64,000 nt of DNA, from contig NZ_KI392030.1 of the NCBI RefSeq assembly GCF_000158475.2, positions 618,184 through 682,183 of the forward strand, written 5' to 3'. Position numbers and translations under genes: made by a program. Below the pieces are notes generated by a model that did not search any database, was not told the DNA's origin, and saw nothing but the letters and a program-made list of their open reading frames with translations. Below, piece by piece: positions 29,043 through 39,316 of this stretch. This stretch comes from Oxalobacter paraformigenes (GTDB lineage: Bacteria > Pseudomonadota > Gammaproteobacteria > Burkholderiales > Burkholderiaceae_D). Every line of letters starts with the position of its first letter. Position 1 is the stretch's first letter.

Positions 29043-31148
29043 TCAGAAAAGTTGCGCCATCCACTGCATTTCTTTCATGGATTCGGCTGAACGCGCTCTG
29101 GCGCATGCCGGACACAGGATGCCCTCGCGGGTCATTTTGCCCAGTTCGTCACGCGTTTGCTGCAACTGTTTTGCCGAAGCGGAGAATGTTTCGCCGCAAC
29201 AGGAGCAGATTTCCAGTGCCTGTTTGCGCACCACGGTTCCGGTAATTTCGGTTACCCGATAACCGTCCCGGTCTTCCACAATGATCGCGCCGGTCGGGCA
29301 GACCGACGTACAGGCGCCGCAACCGATACATTTTTCAGCAGGAGTCGTGAAATCCTTGAAAACCATGCGGCCGCCTTTGGTTTCGACCATCTTCAGCGCC
29401 TCGGCCCCGACTTCGATACACGCCAGTTCGCAAAGCCCGCAACCGATGCAGATATCGCAGCGCAAACAGCGTTCCGCTTCCACCGCAGCCACTTTCTCAT
29501 CCCAGTCTTTTTGCATGAAATCGTGGGAAAATTTGCGGGTTGAAGGATCGTTTTCCTCGATATGCGCGCGCTTGGGCGAGGTACGGTGTTCCGGTGTGGA
29601 AGACAGGAAAGGCACTTCATCGCGGCGTTTCGGTTCCAGCGATTCATAATCGGCCGGTACGCCCATCAACCATGAGTGGATGGATTCTGCTGCCCGTTTT
29701 CCGGAACCGATTGCGGCAACAACCGTACTGGCGCCGTGCGCAATGTCGCCGCCGGCGAAAATGCCGGGCTCGCCTGTTTGCAGCGTGACAGGATCGCAAA
29801 CGATATTGCCCCATTCCGTTTCGATTTTCGTGCCTTCCAGCCAGCTGAGATCAGCTTCCTGGCCGATACCGGCAAAAATATGGTCGGCCCGGACAGTAAC
29901 CGGCGGCGTCGTTTTGGCGTCCGGAGCGTAACGGGAACGTTCAAATTCAATCTGTTTGTCCGGATGAATGCGGGTAGGGGCCCAGAATTCGACCAGTTCG
30001 ACGCCTTCAGCCAGGGCCAGTTCAACTTCATGCGGATTGGCCGGCATCTGTTTGCGGTTGCGACGGTACCACATCTGGACTTTGGTCGCTCCCTGGCGGA
30101 AAGCCGTCATGGCGACGTCGATAGCGGCATTGCCGCCACCGATAACGATCACGTGAGGCCCGACTCGCGGATTTTTTCCGGAGCGGACGGCCGACAGGAA
30201 ATCCATGCCACCGATCACGAAATCCTGATCGTCGCCCGGAACGCCAAGGCGCTTGGAATTCTGCAAACCGATTGCCAGCAGTGTTGCATCGTATCCCTTG
30301 TCCAGAAATTCTCTTGCCTGCCGTACCGTGTAACCGAGATGGATTTTGACGCCCAGTTGTTTGACCACATCGATTTCAGCGTTCAGTTTATATTCGGGCA
30401 GGCGGTAATTCGGAATGCCATAACGCATGATGCCGCCGGCATGTTCGCGTTCATCGAATATTTCGACTTCATGGCCTTTTTGCGCCAGATAATAAGCGGC
30501 GGTAAGGCCGGCGGGGCCGCAACCGACAATGGCGATTTTTTTGCCGGTTGGCTCGGCTTTTTCCAGATCGGGTTTGATGTCGGCACAACGGGCTGCGACG
30601 TGTTTCATCGGACGGATGAAAACGGCGGCACCGCTGACGGCGTTTTGCACGCATTCGTCTTCGCAAGGGGCAGGACAGATAAGGCCACAGGAATCCGGAA
30701 GAGGGGTATCGGCCGCCAGAATGGAAAGTGATTCCGAATAATCGCCATGTCCGACACGCGCCATCATGCTGGGAATGTCGATATGTGCAGGGCAGGCTAC
30801 CTGGCATGGCGCGGAACGGGGAAGAAAACAGGTGCCGGCGGAACAGAGGTTGCCGGCAATATGGTTTTCCCATTCTTCACGATCTTTCTTTAAGGAAGCG
30901 GCAACAGGATTCGCTATGGATGGCGCAATCGCGCCAAGTTCGGAAATCGCTTTCGACAGCTCTTCCAGATTGGCGACACTGCCTCTGCCGAGCGTTATTT
31001 CAGTGACAATGCGTGCGACACGGGCGACAGCAGGCCGGATTTTTGCCGGTAACTGGCCTTCCGTGTGGAGTTGCTTGCGCAGGCTTTCAAGAATATCTGT
31101 GATGGGACAGGTTTTTTTCGCTGTTTCTTTACTATTTTCCGTTGTCAT
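29043..31148 (-). CDS. GltD-like FAD/NAD(P) oxidoreductase with C-terminal ferredoxin domain
   Basis: A 701-residue iron-sulfur flavoprotein. In order: a helical region (residues about 35-100, GRGSVANLEELSKAI ... ANPVAASLKKDREEWENHI) that resembles the C-terminal domain of NuoF but lacks its cluster cysteines; a Cys-rich Fer4_20 domain (SAGTCFLP, APCQVACP, CGLICPAPCEDEC, 102-176); an FAD- and NAD(P)-binding GltD-like module (IAIVGCGPAGLTAAYY at 206, VIGGGNAAIDVA at about 336); two [4Fe-4S] motifs (CIGCGLCELAC, CIGCGACTSVCP, about 566-630); and a C-terminal CSCC ... CPAC pair that could bind zinc. The middle and end resemble E. coli AegA/YgfT. Divergent from hydN-fdhF, so it is a likely electron partner passing formate electrons to or from NAD(P). 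No experimental role can be claimed. Confidence 0.85.
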   Translation of the reverse strand: MTTENSKETAKKTCPITDILESLRKQLHTEGQLPAKIRPAVARVARIVTEITLGRGSVANLEELSKAISELGAIAPSIANPVAASLKKDREEWENHIAGNLCSAGTCFLPRSAPCQVACPAHIDIPSMMARVGHGDYSESLSILAADTPLPDSCGLICPAPCEDECVQNAVSGAAVFIRPMKHVAARCADIKPDLEKAEPTGKKIAIVGCGPAGLTAAYYLAQKGHEVEIFDEREHAGGIMRYGIPNYRLPEYKLNAEIDVVKQLGVKIHLGYTVRQAREFLDKGYDATLLAIGLQNSKRLGVPGDDQDFVIGGMDFLSAVRSGKNPRVGPHVIVIGGGNAAIDVAMTAFRQGATKVQMWYRRNRKQMPANPHEVELALAEGVELVEFWAPTRIHPDKQIEFERSRYAPDAKTTPPVTVRADHIFAGIGQEADLSWLEGTKIETEWGNIVCDPVTLQTGEPGIFAGGDIAHGASTVVAAIGSGKRAAESIHSWLMGVPADYESLEPKRRDEVPFLSSTPEHRTSPKRAHIEENDPSTRKFSHDFMQKDWDEKVAAVEAERCLRCDICIGCGLCELACIEVGAEALKMVETKGGRMVFKDFTTPAEKCIGCGACTSVCPTGAIIVEDRDGYRVTEITGTVVRKQALEICSCCGETFSASAKQLQQTRDELGKMTREGILCPACARARSAESMKEMQWMAQLF

Positions 31149-31458
31149 GGTTGTGTCAGTCTGCCAGATATATGGGGTTGCTCATGCCCCGCTCACCTTA
31201 CCGCTGGCGTTTTTGCGGGAACACTTCGGTTAGGATATAGATATTAACATCAAAATATGAAAGGTTCCGCACAGAAATGAAGGGGCATGGAATATAATTG
31301 CAAACTGGCAAAATGCAAGCGGGCGGCAGAAATCCGGAATTTCCTATATATTGTTCCCATGGATGTTCTTTTTTTCTTTGGCGGAGCAGGCAGGAAACGG
31401 GTTCGCCCTTAATTTATGAATCTTTCCAGAATGGACTGGACAGGCAGGAGACAGAAGA
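31149..31458. other. Divergent control region between the flavoprotein gene and hydN-fdhF
   Basis: About 310 bases with no gene. It separates two divergent units that probably act together and should hold both promoters. I found no sigma-54 type GG-N10-GC promoter and no clear FhlA or FNR site; short A+T patches (TATATATTG near 31347) are possible -10 boxes. Confidence 0.4.
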
Positions 31459-32001
31459 ATGAACCGGTTTGTAATTGCAGAACCAGATAAATGTATTGGA
31501 TGCCGTACTTGTGAAGTGGCGTGCGTTTTGGCGCACCCGACCGGTGCGGAAAATGACCTTACCCCTGAAAATTTCAGGCCGAGACTGCGGTTGGTCAAAG
31601 GTTTGAAACTCACTGCACCCGTTCAGTGTCGCCAGTGCGAAAATGCGCCTTGTGTTAATGTATGTCCTACGAACGCGCTTGTCTATCGCGACAATACTGT
31701 CCAGTTGATCCGTGAACGCTGTATCGGGTGCCAGACTTGCGTGCTGGCGTGTCCGTTCGGCGCCATGCAGATCGTGAGCAAGCCGGTCAAACAGGTCGAA
31801 CTGGGGCCTTTGACGGTACGGAAAACAGTTCGGGTCGCACAGAAATGCGATTTTTGCATTGATGTCCCTGGAGGACCGCAATGCGTTTCGGTTTGTCCGA
31901 CAAAGGCGCTGCATATTGTCGATACCGGGACGCTGGAAGAAAAAATTAACGAAAAACGTGAAAAATCCGCGTTCAGCCTGCCGCCGGATGCATTCTGTTG
32001 A
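31459..32001 (+). CDS. hydN: HydN-like four-cluster ferredoxin, formate dehydrogenase electron carrier
   Basis: A 180-residue protein with four [4Fe-4S] motifs in the HydN/HycB arrangement: KCIGCRTCEVAC, QCRQCENAPCVNVCP, RCIGCQTCVLACP and KCDFCIDVPGGPQCVSVCP. The N-terminus (MNRFVIAEPDKCIGC) is close to E. coli HydN, which is linked to formate dehydrogenase H. It should carry electrons from the FdhF catalytic subunit. It starts after a GGAG ribosome binding site (caggcaggagacag) and is followed 43 bases later by fdhF in the same direction, so the pair forms an operon. Cytoplasmic: no signal or membrane anchor is seen. Confidence 0.93.
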   Translation: MNRFVIAEPDKCIGCRTCEVACVLAHPTGAENDLTPENFRPRLRLVKGLKLTAPVQCRQCENAPCVNVCPTNALVYRDNTVQLIRERCIGCQTCVLACPFGAMQIVSKPVKQVELGPLTVRKTVRVAQKCDFCIDVPGGPQCVSVCPTKALHIVDTGTLEEKINEKREKSAFSLPPDAFC

Positions 32002-32044
32002 CGCGAAACAATCCGGCTGTCGGATTCGGGTTTTGGGAGGAATT

Positions 32045-34201
32045 ATGAAAAAAGCACTAGTCGTTTGTCCTTATTGCGCTTCGGGCTGCAAAATCAGCTT
32101 TACGGTGGAAAACAATAAAATCGTCAAGGCCGAAGGCGCCAACGGTGTTACCAATCAGGGCGAGTTGTGTCTGAAAGGCTATTATGGCTGGGAATTCCTG
32201 AATGATACCCGCTTGCTGACTCCCCGGTTGACGCAGCCTATGGTCCGTTACAAGCGTGGCGAAAGTTTCACGCCCGTTTCATGGGACGAAGCGATCCGTT
32301 TCGCCAGCTCGAAACTCATGGAGATCAAGGCAAAGTACGGCCCGGATTCGATTTTCGTCAGCGGTTGCGCTCGTGGCCCCGGCAATGAAGCCAATTATGT
32401 TGCCCAGAAATTCGCGCGCGCAGCAGTAGGCACAAACAATATCGACTGTTGTGCCCGTGTCTGTCATGGCCCGTCGGTGACCGCGCTGGAACAGACGGTA
32501 GGCAGCGGTGCCATGAGTAATTCAATTGTTGAAATCGAAGACACGAAATGTCTTCTGATTTTCGGCTATAACGCGGCCGATTCCCATCCGATTGTGGCGC
32601 GTCGCATTCTGAAGGCCAAACAAAAGGGCGCCAAAATCATTGTTTGCGATCCGAGGGTGATCGAATCCGCGCGTATTGCCGATATTCATCTGCAAATGAA
32701 AAACGGTTCCAATATGGCGCTAGTCAACGCCATGCTGCATGTTCTGATCGAGGAAAACCTTTACAACAAGGAGTATGTCGAGAATTATTCCGAAGGTTTC
32801 GACAAGATGTGGGAAACCGTTTCACAATACACGCCGGAAAATACGGCGGAAATCACCGGTCTGGATCCTCAATTGGTTCGGGAAGCTGTCCGCATGTATG
32901 CCGCTTCCCCGTCGGCGACAATTCTTTGGGGAATGGGTGTGACCCAATGGGGGCAAGGTGTCGAAACCTGCATGGGGTTGTCGAATATTGCCGTCATTAC
33001 CGGAAATTTGGGACGGCCGAACGTTGGTGTCGGCCCGGTTCGCGGGCAGAACAACGTTCAGGGTTCTTGTGACATGGGAGCAATACCGGGACAATTTCCG
33101 GGTTACCAGTCTGTCGAGGATCCGGAAATTCGTGCCAAGTTCGAGAAAGCCTGGGGTGTCGAATCGCTTCCGGCCAAAAAAGGGATTCCCATTACCGAAG
33201 TCGGACACAATGTCCAGGAAGGAAAGCTGAAGGCGGTTTATATTTTCGGAGAAGATCCCTTGCAGACGGAACCGGATCTGTCGGCGGTTCGCGAGGCGTA
33301 TGAAAAGCTCGATCTGGTCATCGTTCAGGACATTTTCATGACCAAGACGGCCATGCAGGCGGACGTTATTTTCCCCGCAACGTCCTGGGGCGAACATGAA
33401 GGAGTCTATTCGGCAGCCGACCGTGGTTTCCAGCGTTTCTACAAGGCTGTCGAACCGAAGGGCGATGTCAAGCCCGACTGGGAAATCCACAGTCTGATGG
33501 CGACCGCCATGGGATACCCGATGAAGTACAACAATACGCAGGAAATCTGGGATGAAATGCGCCAGTTGTGTCCGCTGTATTATGGTGCCACTTACGAAAA
33601 GATGGCCGGGCTGGGTTATGTTCCCTGGCCTTGTCTGACGGAAGACGATCCCGGCGCGCAATGGATGTACAAGGGGAACAAATTCAACACCCCGAACGGC
33701 AAAGCCAGGTTGATCGCGGCGGACTGGAAACCGCCTCTGGATCAGATCGACAGCGAATTCCCGCTGATTCTGTCCACCGTTCGTGAAGTCGGTCATTATT
33801 CCTGCCGTTCCATGACAGGCAATTGTTCGGCCTTGCAGACGCTGGCGGATGAACCCGGTTATGTCCAGATGAATATGAAAGATGCTGAAGAACTGGGCAT
33901 CCGGGATCAACAGCTGGTCTGGGTGGAATCCCGTCGCGGAAAAGTGATCAGTCGCGCGCAAGTCAGCGAACGGACGAATCGGGGTGCCGTTTACATGACG
34001 TATCAATGGTGGATCGGGGCCTGTAACGAATTGACGGTCGAGCATCTGGATCCTTATTCCAAGACGCCGGAATATAAATACAGCGCTGTTCGCGTTCATA
34101 AAATCGACGACCAGAAATGGGCGGAACAACATCTGGCTCATGAATATGAACAGATGAAACAGAAACTGGCCAAAGCAGTGGACGAAGCGGTAGCGGCCTG
34201 A
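32045..34201 (+). CDS. fdhF: Formate dehydrogenase H-type catalytic subunit, Cys in place of Sec
   Basis: Oxidises formate to CO2 with a molybdenum (or tungsten) bis-MGD cofactor. From the ATG at 32045, with GGAGGA-like purines upstream, it has 718 residues and closely follows E. coli FdhF (715): the N-terminal [4Fe-4S] ligands C8, C11, C15 and C42 (VCPYCASGC, LCLKGYYG), the active site DCCARVCHGPSV, and C-terminal cofactor motifs such as REVGHYSCRSMTGNC. Residue 140, selenocysteine in E. coli, is encoded here by TGT (32462-32464), so no selenium machinery is needed; His141 is kept. No Tat signal: a cytoplasmic enzyme. hydN precedes it and a strong terminator follows. The start of the longer open frame at 31859 lies inside hydN and is rejected. 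Confidence 0.95.
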   Translation: MKKALVVCPYCASGCKISFTVENNKIVKAEGANGVTNQGELCLKGYYGWEFLNDTRLLTPRLTQPMVRYKRGESFTPVSWDEAIRFASSKLMEIKAKYGPDSIFVSGCARGPGNEANYVAQKFARAAVGTNNIDCCARVCHGPSVTALEQTVGSGAMSNSIVEIEDTKCLLIFGYNAADSHPIVARRILKAKQKGAKIIVCDPRVIESARIADIHLQMKNGSNMALVNAMLHVLIEENLYNKEYVENYSEGFDKMWETVSQYTPENTAEITGLDPQLVREAVRMYAASPSATILWGMGVTQWGQGVETCMGLSNIAVITGNLGRPNVGVGPVRGQNNVQGSCDMGAIPGQFPGYQSVEDPEIRAKFEKAWGVESLPAKKGIPITEVGHNVQEGKLKAVYIFGEDPLQTEPDLSAVREAYEKLDLVIVQDIFMTKTAMQADVIFPATSWGEHEGVYSAADRGFQRFYKAVEPKGDVKPDWEIHSLMATAMGYPMKYNNTQEIWDEMRQLCPLYYGATYEKMAGLGYVPWPCLTEDDPGAQWMYKGNKFNTPNGKARLIAADWKPPLDQIDSEFPLILSTVREVGHYSCRSMTGNCSALQTLADEPGYVQMNMKDAEELGIRDQQLVWVESRRGKVISRAQVSERTNRGAVYMTYQWWIGACNELTVEHLDPYSKTPEYKYSAVRVHKIDDQKWAEQHLAHEYEQMKQKLAKAVDEAVAA

Positions 34202-34222
34202 TACGCGGTTATGGCAGACAGC

Positions 34223-34257
34223 AAAAAACCTCTCCCTTAAAAGGGAGAGGTTTTTTT
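34223..34257 (+). terminator. Strong Rho-independent terminator after fdhF
   Basis: Twelve-base stem AACCTCTCCCTT/AAGGGAGAGGTT with no extra loop beyond the turn, flanked by six A and seven T, so it can work in both directions. It closes hydN-fdhF and also the convergent aldehyde dehydrogenase gene. Confidence 0.9.
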
Positions 34258-34276
34258 GGGGGGTACGCTTGCGGTT

Positions 34277-35731
34277 TTAGCGTTTCAGCAGCGACAGCCA
34301 GATGGTTTTCGGTTCGGTAAAGTTTTCCAGCGCGGCTTCGCCGTGTTCGCGCCCGAAACCGGATTCACCCGTGCCGCCCCACGGGAGACGGACATCGGTA
34401 TAGCCGTAGGTATTGACCCAGACCGTGCCGGCTTTCAATTCCTGCGCAACCTTGTGAATGCGTGTGACGTCCGCGCTCCAGACTCCGGCCGCCAGACTGA
34501 AAGCGGTGCCGTTGGCGATCCGGATGGCATCTTCTTCATCCTCGAATGGGATCACACTGGCAACCGGCCCGAAAATTTCTTCCTGGGAAATGCGCATTTC
34601 ATGTTTGACGTCGGTAAAAATGGTCGGCGCAACGTAAAAACCCCTGTCGCCGACACGATTGCCGCCATAGGCAACGCAAGCGCCTTCTTTCCTGCCGACA
34701 TCAATGTAGTCCATGACCGTATTCAACTGGTTTTTGGAAACCAGCGGCCCCATGATGGTGTCAGGAGATGCCGTATCGCCAATCCTGATTTTTTGGGCAC
34801 GTTCAATCAGCCGGTCAACCACTTCGTCATGGATTTTTTTATGAACCAGAATACGCGATCCGGCTGAGCAAACCTGTCCCGCATTGAAAAAAATGCCTGA
34901 CGCCGATCCACGAATGGCGCTGTCCAGATCGGCATCGTCGAAAATGATGTTGGCCGATTTGCCGCCAAGTTCCAGTGTCAGTTTCTTGAAGTTGACAGCG
35001 GCTCCCTGCATAATGCCCCTGCCGACTTTTGGCGATCCGGTAAAAGTGATTTTATCGACCTGGGGATGGGCGACCATCGCATCCCCGACAACACTGCCCT
35101 TGCCGGTTACAATGTTCAGTACGCCAGGCGGCACCCCGGCTTCGAGCGCCAGTTCACCGATACGGATAGCGGTCATGGGCGTCAGTTCAGCCGGTTTGAC
35201 GATCAGTGTGCACCCGCAGGCGAGGGCCGGTGCGATTTTCCATATGCCGATCATGATCGGGAAGTTCCAGGGCACAATGGCACCGACGACACCGACCGGT
35301 TCGCGAACGGTATAGGTCAGGGCGTCGGTTCTGGCGGGAATGACCTGACCGATGATCTTGTCTGTCCATCCTGCATAATAACGCAAGGTGTCGATGGCAG
35401 CTGGCATATCCTGCCGCCTTACGCTGGAAATCGGTTTGCCGGCATTCAGGCTTTCCAGCGCGATCAGTTCTTCCTGATGTTTTTCAAGCAGATCCGCCAG
35501 ACGGTTCAGAATTCTTCCCCGTTCGGCCGCACTGATTCCATTCCAGACTTTTAATGCGGCACGGGCAGCCCGGGCTGCGATATCGACATCCTTTTCACTG
35601 CCGGCTGCGACATGGGCGATAACTTCTTCGGTTGCCGGATTCAGAATAGTGGAATACTTTCCGCTTTCGGGGGGAACCCACTGGCCGTTGATCAGCAATT
35701 CGTATTGCGGAATTTTCGTTTTATCGTTCAT
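34277..35731 (-). CDS. NAD(P)-dependent aldehyde dehydrogenase family protein
   Basis: Oxidises an aldehyde to the acid. The ATG at 35731 has GGAG six bases upstream and gives 484 residues. Motifs: VGAIVPWNFPIMIGIWKIAPALACG (cofactor domain), FTGSPKVGRGI, catalytic Glu in LELGGKSANIIF, catalytic Cys in NAGQVCSAGSR, and EEIFGPVASV. The overall sequence is of the betaine/aminoaldehyde or phenylacetaldehyde type, but substrate cannot be assigned. It stands as a single gene between the fdhF terminator and the mod operon; a link to formate metabolism is possible but only by position. Confidence 0.9.
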   Translation of the reverse strand: MNDKTKIPQYELLINGQWVPPESGKYSTILNPATEEVIAHVAAGSEKDVDIAARAARAALKVWNGISAAERGRILNRLADLLEKHQEELIALESLNAGKPISSVRRQDMPAAIDTLRYYAGWTDKIIGQVIPARTDALTYTVREPVGVVGAIVPWNFPIMIGIWKIAPALACGCTLIVKPAELTPMTAIRIGELALEAGVPPGVLNIVTGKGSVVGDAMVAHPQVDKITFTGSPKVGRGIMQGAAVNFKKLTLELGGKSANIIFDDADLDSAIRGSASGIFFNAGQVCSAGSRILVHKKIHDEVVDRLIERAQKIRIGDTASPDTIMGPLVSKNQLNTVMDYIDVGRKEGACVAYGGNRVGDRGFYVAPTIFTDVKHEMRISQEEIFGPVASVIPFEDEEDAIRIANGTAFSLAAGVWSADVTRIHKVAQELKAGTVWVNTYGYTDVRLPWGGTGESGFGREHGEAALENFTEPKTIWLSLLKR

Positions 35732-35923
35732 AAAAATCTCCATCAGGAAACAGTTGTGTATTCGTTTTCAAATCATTTTTTCGTGCTCTTGCCACTTTTG
35801 CGAAGTAACGAAAAAGCGTAACAAGAATTATTTGCATTCATTATAACGAGATATTCATTTTTCAGCCGGACACAGCTATTTTTGTGTTCCGGGGAGAAAA
35901 CGCTTTCAGTTTTACCGGGTAAA

Positions 35924-37000
35924 TCAGTCGATTACGGCAATTCCTTTTACCTGGGCGAAGATGGGTTTGCCGGTATCCAGTTTGAGGATACTGGCGGATT
36001 TGCTTGTGATTCTCGACAATAAGCGAGTACCTTTTGCATCGAGCTCAACCATGACCTGGCCCTGGGTGTTGTCTGAAAAGTTGACGACAGTTGTGTCGAG
36101 AATGTTCAGGATGCTGGTATTCTCCGGTTTTTCTGTCGTCAGGCTCACATCCCGCGCCTGAATGCGCAAACGCACTTTTTGTCCTATCCGGAAACTGCCC
36201 ATTGGCAGATAGATCTGACCGCCCGGAAAAGACAGCGTACTTAAATAAAACTGCAGGTCTTCTTCAACGATGTTTCCCTCGATTACGGCAGAAGCAGTGT
36301 CATAATAGGCCAGCGGCAAATCGAGACGGGTCAGCATCTCGTTTGTTTTGCCGGCGGCGACAATCTGTCCTTTATCCAGTAACACGAGGTGATCTGCCAG
36401 TGAACTGACTTCCTCAAGAACATGACTGACATAAAGAACCGGAATGTCGAGTTCTTCATTCAGGCGCTGAAGGTAGGGAATGATTTCCGATTTCCGTTTC
36501 ATATCGAGCGCAGCCAGCGGTTCATCCATCAGCATGATTTGGGGACTGGTCGCCAGCGCACGGGCGATACTGACACGCTGTTTTTCACCGCCGGAAAGCG
36601 TTTCCGGCATTCTGTCGAGCAAATGACCGATGCCAAGCAATTCCACGGCTTTTTCCAGAGAAATTTTTCTGTTTTCCGTATCGATGCGTTTCATGCCGTA
36701 TTGCAGATTGTCGGTTACGCTCAAATGGGAAAACAGACGGGCATCCTGAAAAACGAAGCCGAGAGAACGTTTGTGAGTCGGAATGAACAGCTGGCAACTG
36801 TCGTCTTGCCAGGTTTTGTCTTTTATCCGGATCATGCCGTTTTCCGGTTTGACGAGTCCTGCAACGGCACGCAGCAGTGTGGATTTTCCCGCGCCAGACG
36901 CGCCGAAAAGGGCTGTAATTCCTGATCCGGGAAGCGACAGATCGAAGTTCAGTTCATAATCGGGATAACGGACTTTCCCTTTGAAAAAAAGGCTGTTCAT
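35924..37000 (-). CDS. modC: Molybdate ABC transporter ATP-binding protein
   Basis: ATPase of the molybdate importer. The 358 residues have Walker [10 protein letters not shown] near residue 34, signature [10 protein letters not shown], Walker [13 protein letters not shown], the H-loop VSHVLEE, and a C-terminal MOP-type domain (from about residue 285, [12 protein letters not shown] ... [11 protein letters not shown]) that binds molybdate and distinguishes ModC from other importers. The start overlaps the modB stop by four bases (ATGA). Last gene of modABC; a weak hairpin at 35864-35893 follows but lacks a T-run. Confidence 0.95.
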   Translation of the reverse strand: MNSLFFKGKVRYPDYELNFDLSLPGSGITALFGASGAGKSTLLRAVAGLVKPENGMIRIKDKTWQDDSCQLFIPTHKRSLGFVFQDARLFSHLSVTDNLQYGMKRIDTENRKISLEKAVELLGIGHLLDRMPETLSGGEKQRVSIARALATSPQIMLMDEPLAALDMKRKSEIIPYLQRLNEELDIPVLYVSHVLEEVSSLADHLVLLDKGQIVAAGKTNEMLTRLDLPLAYYDTASAVIEGNIVEEDLQFYLSTLSFPGGQIYLPMGSFRIGQKVRLRIQARDVSLTTEKPENTSILNILDTTVVNFSDNTQGQVMVELDAKGTRLLSRITSKSASILKLDTGKPIFAQVKGIAVID

Positions 37001-37668
37001 GATGGACGTTTGTTCGGGTTCACCAAGTAAAGCGCCAGCAGGACAAGAAATGCGAAAACCAGCATGCCTCCGGACAACCAGTATGCCTGTGTATATTCAA
37101 GTGCCTCGACATGATCGTAAATCGCTACGGACAGTACGCGCGTTTTTTCGGGAATATTGCCGCCGATCATCAGGACAACGCCGAATTCGCCTACGGTATG
37201 GGCAAATCCCATGACAATGGCGGTGAGGTATCCGGATTTTGCCATCGGCAAGATGACCGTGAAAAAGGTGTCCAGTGGTGAAGCGCGTAATGTGGCCGCC
37301 GCTTCCAGGGGCTCTCTTCCGATTGCCTTAAATGAATTCTGCAAGGGCTGGACGACAAACGGCAGCGAATAAATAACGGATGCAAGGAGCAAGCCGGAAA
37401 AACTGAATGGCAATGACGGCAATCCAAGCCATGCAAAGAAGCGCCCGATCGGGCCGTTCGGCCCCATCATGATCAGCAGATAAAAACCGAGCACGGTCGG
37501 CGGCAGTACGAAAGGCAAGGCGACCAGTGCATTGACCGGGCTGCGCCACCATCCTCGGGTATGGGACAGGTTCCACGCAAGCGGCGTCCCGATGATCAGC
37601 AGGATGGCAGTCGTCAATGTCGCCAGTTTGAGGGTTAGCCAGATGGCGGACAGATCGGTTTCCGTCAT
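36997..37668 (-). CDS. modB: Molybdate ABC transporter permease
   Basis: Inner-membrane channel of the molybdate importer, 223 residues with five or six spans. It carries the permease coupling motif [27 protein letters not shown] (the EAA loop that contacts ModC) and the conserved [19 protein letters not shown], in which the ModB family is highly recognisable. It lies between modA (12 bases) and modC (overlap of four bases). Confidence 0.95.
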   Translation of the reverse strand: MTETDLSAIWLTLKLATLTTAILLIIGTPLAWNLSHTRGWWRSPVNALVALPFVLPPTVLGFYLLIMMGPNGPIGRFFAWLGLPSLPFSFSGLLLASVIYSLPFVVQPLQNSFKAIGREPLEAAATLRASPLDTFFTVILPMAKSGYLTAIVMGFAHTVGEFGVVLMIGGNIPEKTRVLSVAIYDHVEALEYTQAYWLSGGMLVFAFLVLLALYLVNPNKRPS

Positions 37669-37680
37669 GATCGGTGCCCC

Positions 37681-38474
<794 letters not shown>

Positions 38475-38537
38475 AATTTTAGCAGAACAATTTTAAAATT
38501 GTTCAAACTTTTGTTTTTTGAACGGTTGACGGAAAAA

Positions 38538-39308
38538 ATGAGCGATCCAGTTTCTCTTGCCAATGCATTTGCCTATGGTACGGCCGACAAGCGTATTGAG
38601 GTTTTGCGGAAAATCGGCGAGACCGGTTCCATTTCGCAGGCTGCCCGGGAGGCCGGTATCAGTTACAAGGCTGCCTGGCAGGCAATCGATACCCTGACCA
38701 ATCTGACGGGAGTCTCGCTGGTCGAAAAGATTGTCGGAGGTATCGGAGGCGGCGGAGCCAAACTGACGGATGAGGGATTGCAACTGCTCCGGATCGCAGG
38801 GGCGCTGGAAAAGAAGCGGCAGGAAGTGCTGGATGAGTTCAGGGAAGAAAAAATCGATGCCATTGATGCGCGTTTTTCGCATTTGTCGATCAGAACGAGC
38901 ATGCGGAATTATCTGCCCTGTCGCGTCAAGGGGCTGAAAATGAGCGGACAGATCGTCCGTGTCTGTCTGGAAGTCCATGAAAGCATGGCGGTTCTGGTTG
39001 CCAGAATCACGCGTACGAGTGCCGAACTTCTGGCTCTGAAACCGGGACTGGCCGTGGTGGCCATGTGCAAGGCTACGGCTGTCCGGGTTTCAGGGGAAGC
39101 GAGGTCTTCCGGTCTTTCCACGGCCAATCAGTTTCAGGGTACGGTTAGCCGTATCTCGAAAGGGGAAAAGGAAGACGAAATTACCATTGAACTGTTCCCC
39201 GGGTTGCAACTGGTCGGTTTTGCATCTGCCGGAGAAGAAATCGAAACAGGCGGACAGATTCAGGCTTCGGTTGATGAATCGGCTGTTGTAGTCGCGCTTT
39301 TGCCGTGA
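38538..39308 (+). CDS. modE: Molybdate-responsive transcription regulator ModE
   Basis: Senses molybdate and represses its uptake operon, sometimes activating molybdoenzyme genes. From the ATG at 38538 (GGA six bases before) it has 256 residues: an N-terminal LysR-like winged helix (GSISQAAREAGISYKAAWQAIDTL, LVEKIVGGIGGGGAKLTDEG), a helical dimerisation part and two MOP domains (SMRNYLPCRVKGL at about 120 and STANQFQGTVSRI at about 195). Both the DNA-binding and the molybdate-binding halves are complete, so full regulation is expected. Divergent from modABC over a shared operator; its stop lies nine bases before fdhD. Confidence 0.94.
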   Translation: MSDPVSLANAFAYGTADKRIEVLRKIGETGSISQAAREAGISYKAAWQAIDTLTNLTGVSLVEKIVGGIGGGGAKLTDEGLQLLRIAGALEKKRQEVLDEFREEKIDAIDARFSHLSIRTSMRNYLPCRVKGLKMSGQIVRVCLEVHESMAVLVARITRTSAELLALKPGLAVVAMCKATAVRVSGEARSSGLSTANQFQGTVSRISKGEKEDEITIELFPGLQLVGFASAGEEIETGGQIQASVDESAVVVALLP

Positions 39309-39316
39309 GGAAATGC

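Noticed and set aside
31149..31458. Sigma-54/FhlA-type promoter for hydN-fdhF
   Set aside because: No GG-N10-GC element with correct spacing could be found.
32462..32464. Possible selenocysteine codon in fdhF
   Set aside because: The codon is TGT (Cys), not TGA, so no recoding is needed.
32822..34141. 439-codon open frame opposite fdhF
   Set aside because: Shadow of a GC-skewed coding frame; no domain recognised, and fdhF is secure on the other strand.
35864..35893. Hairpin CCGGACACA/TGTGTTCCGG after modC as terminator
   Set aside because: Bulged stem and no T-run on the minus strand; left uncalled.
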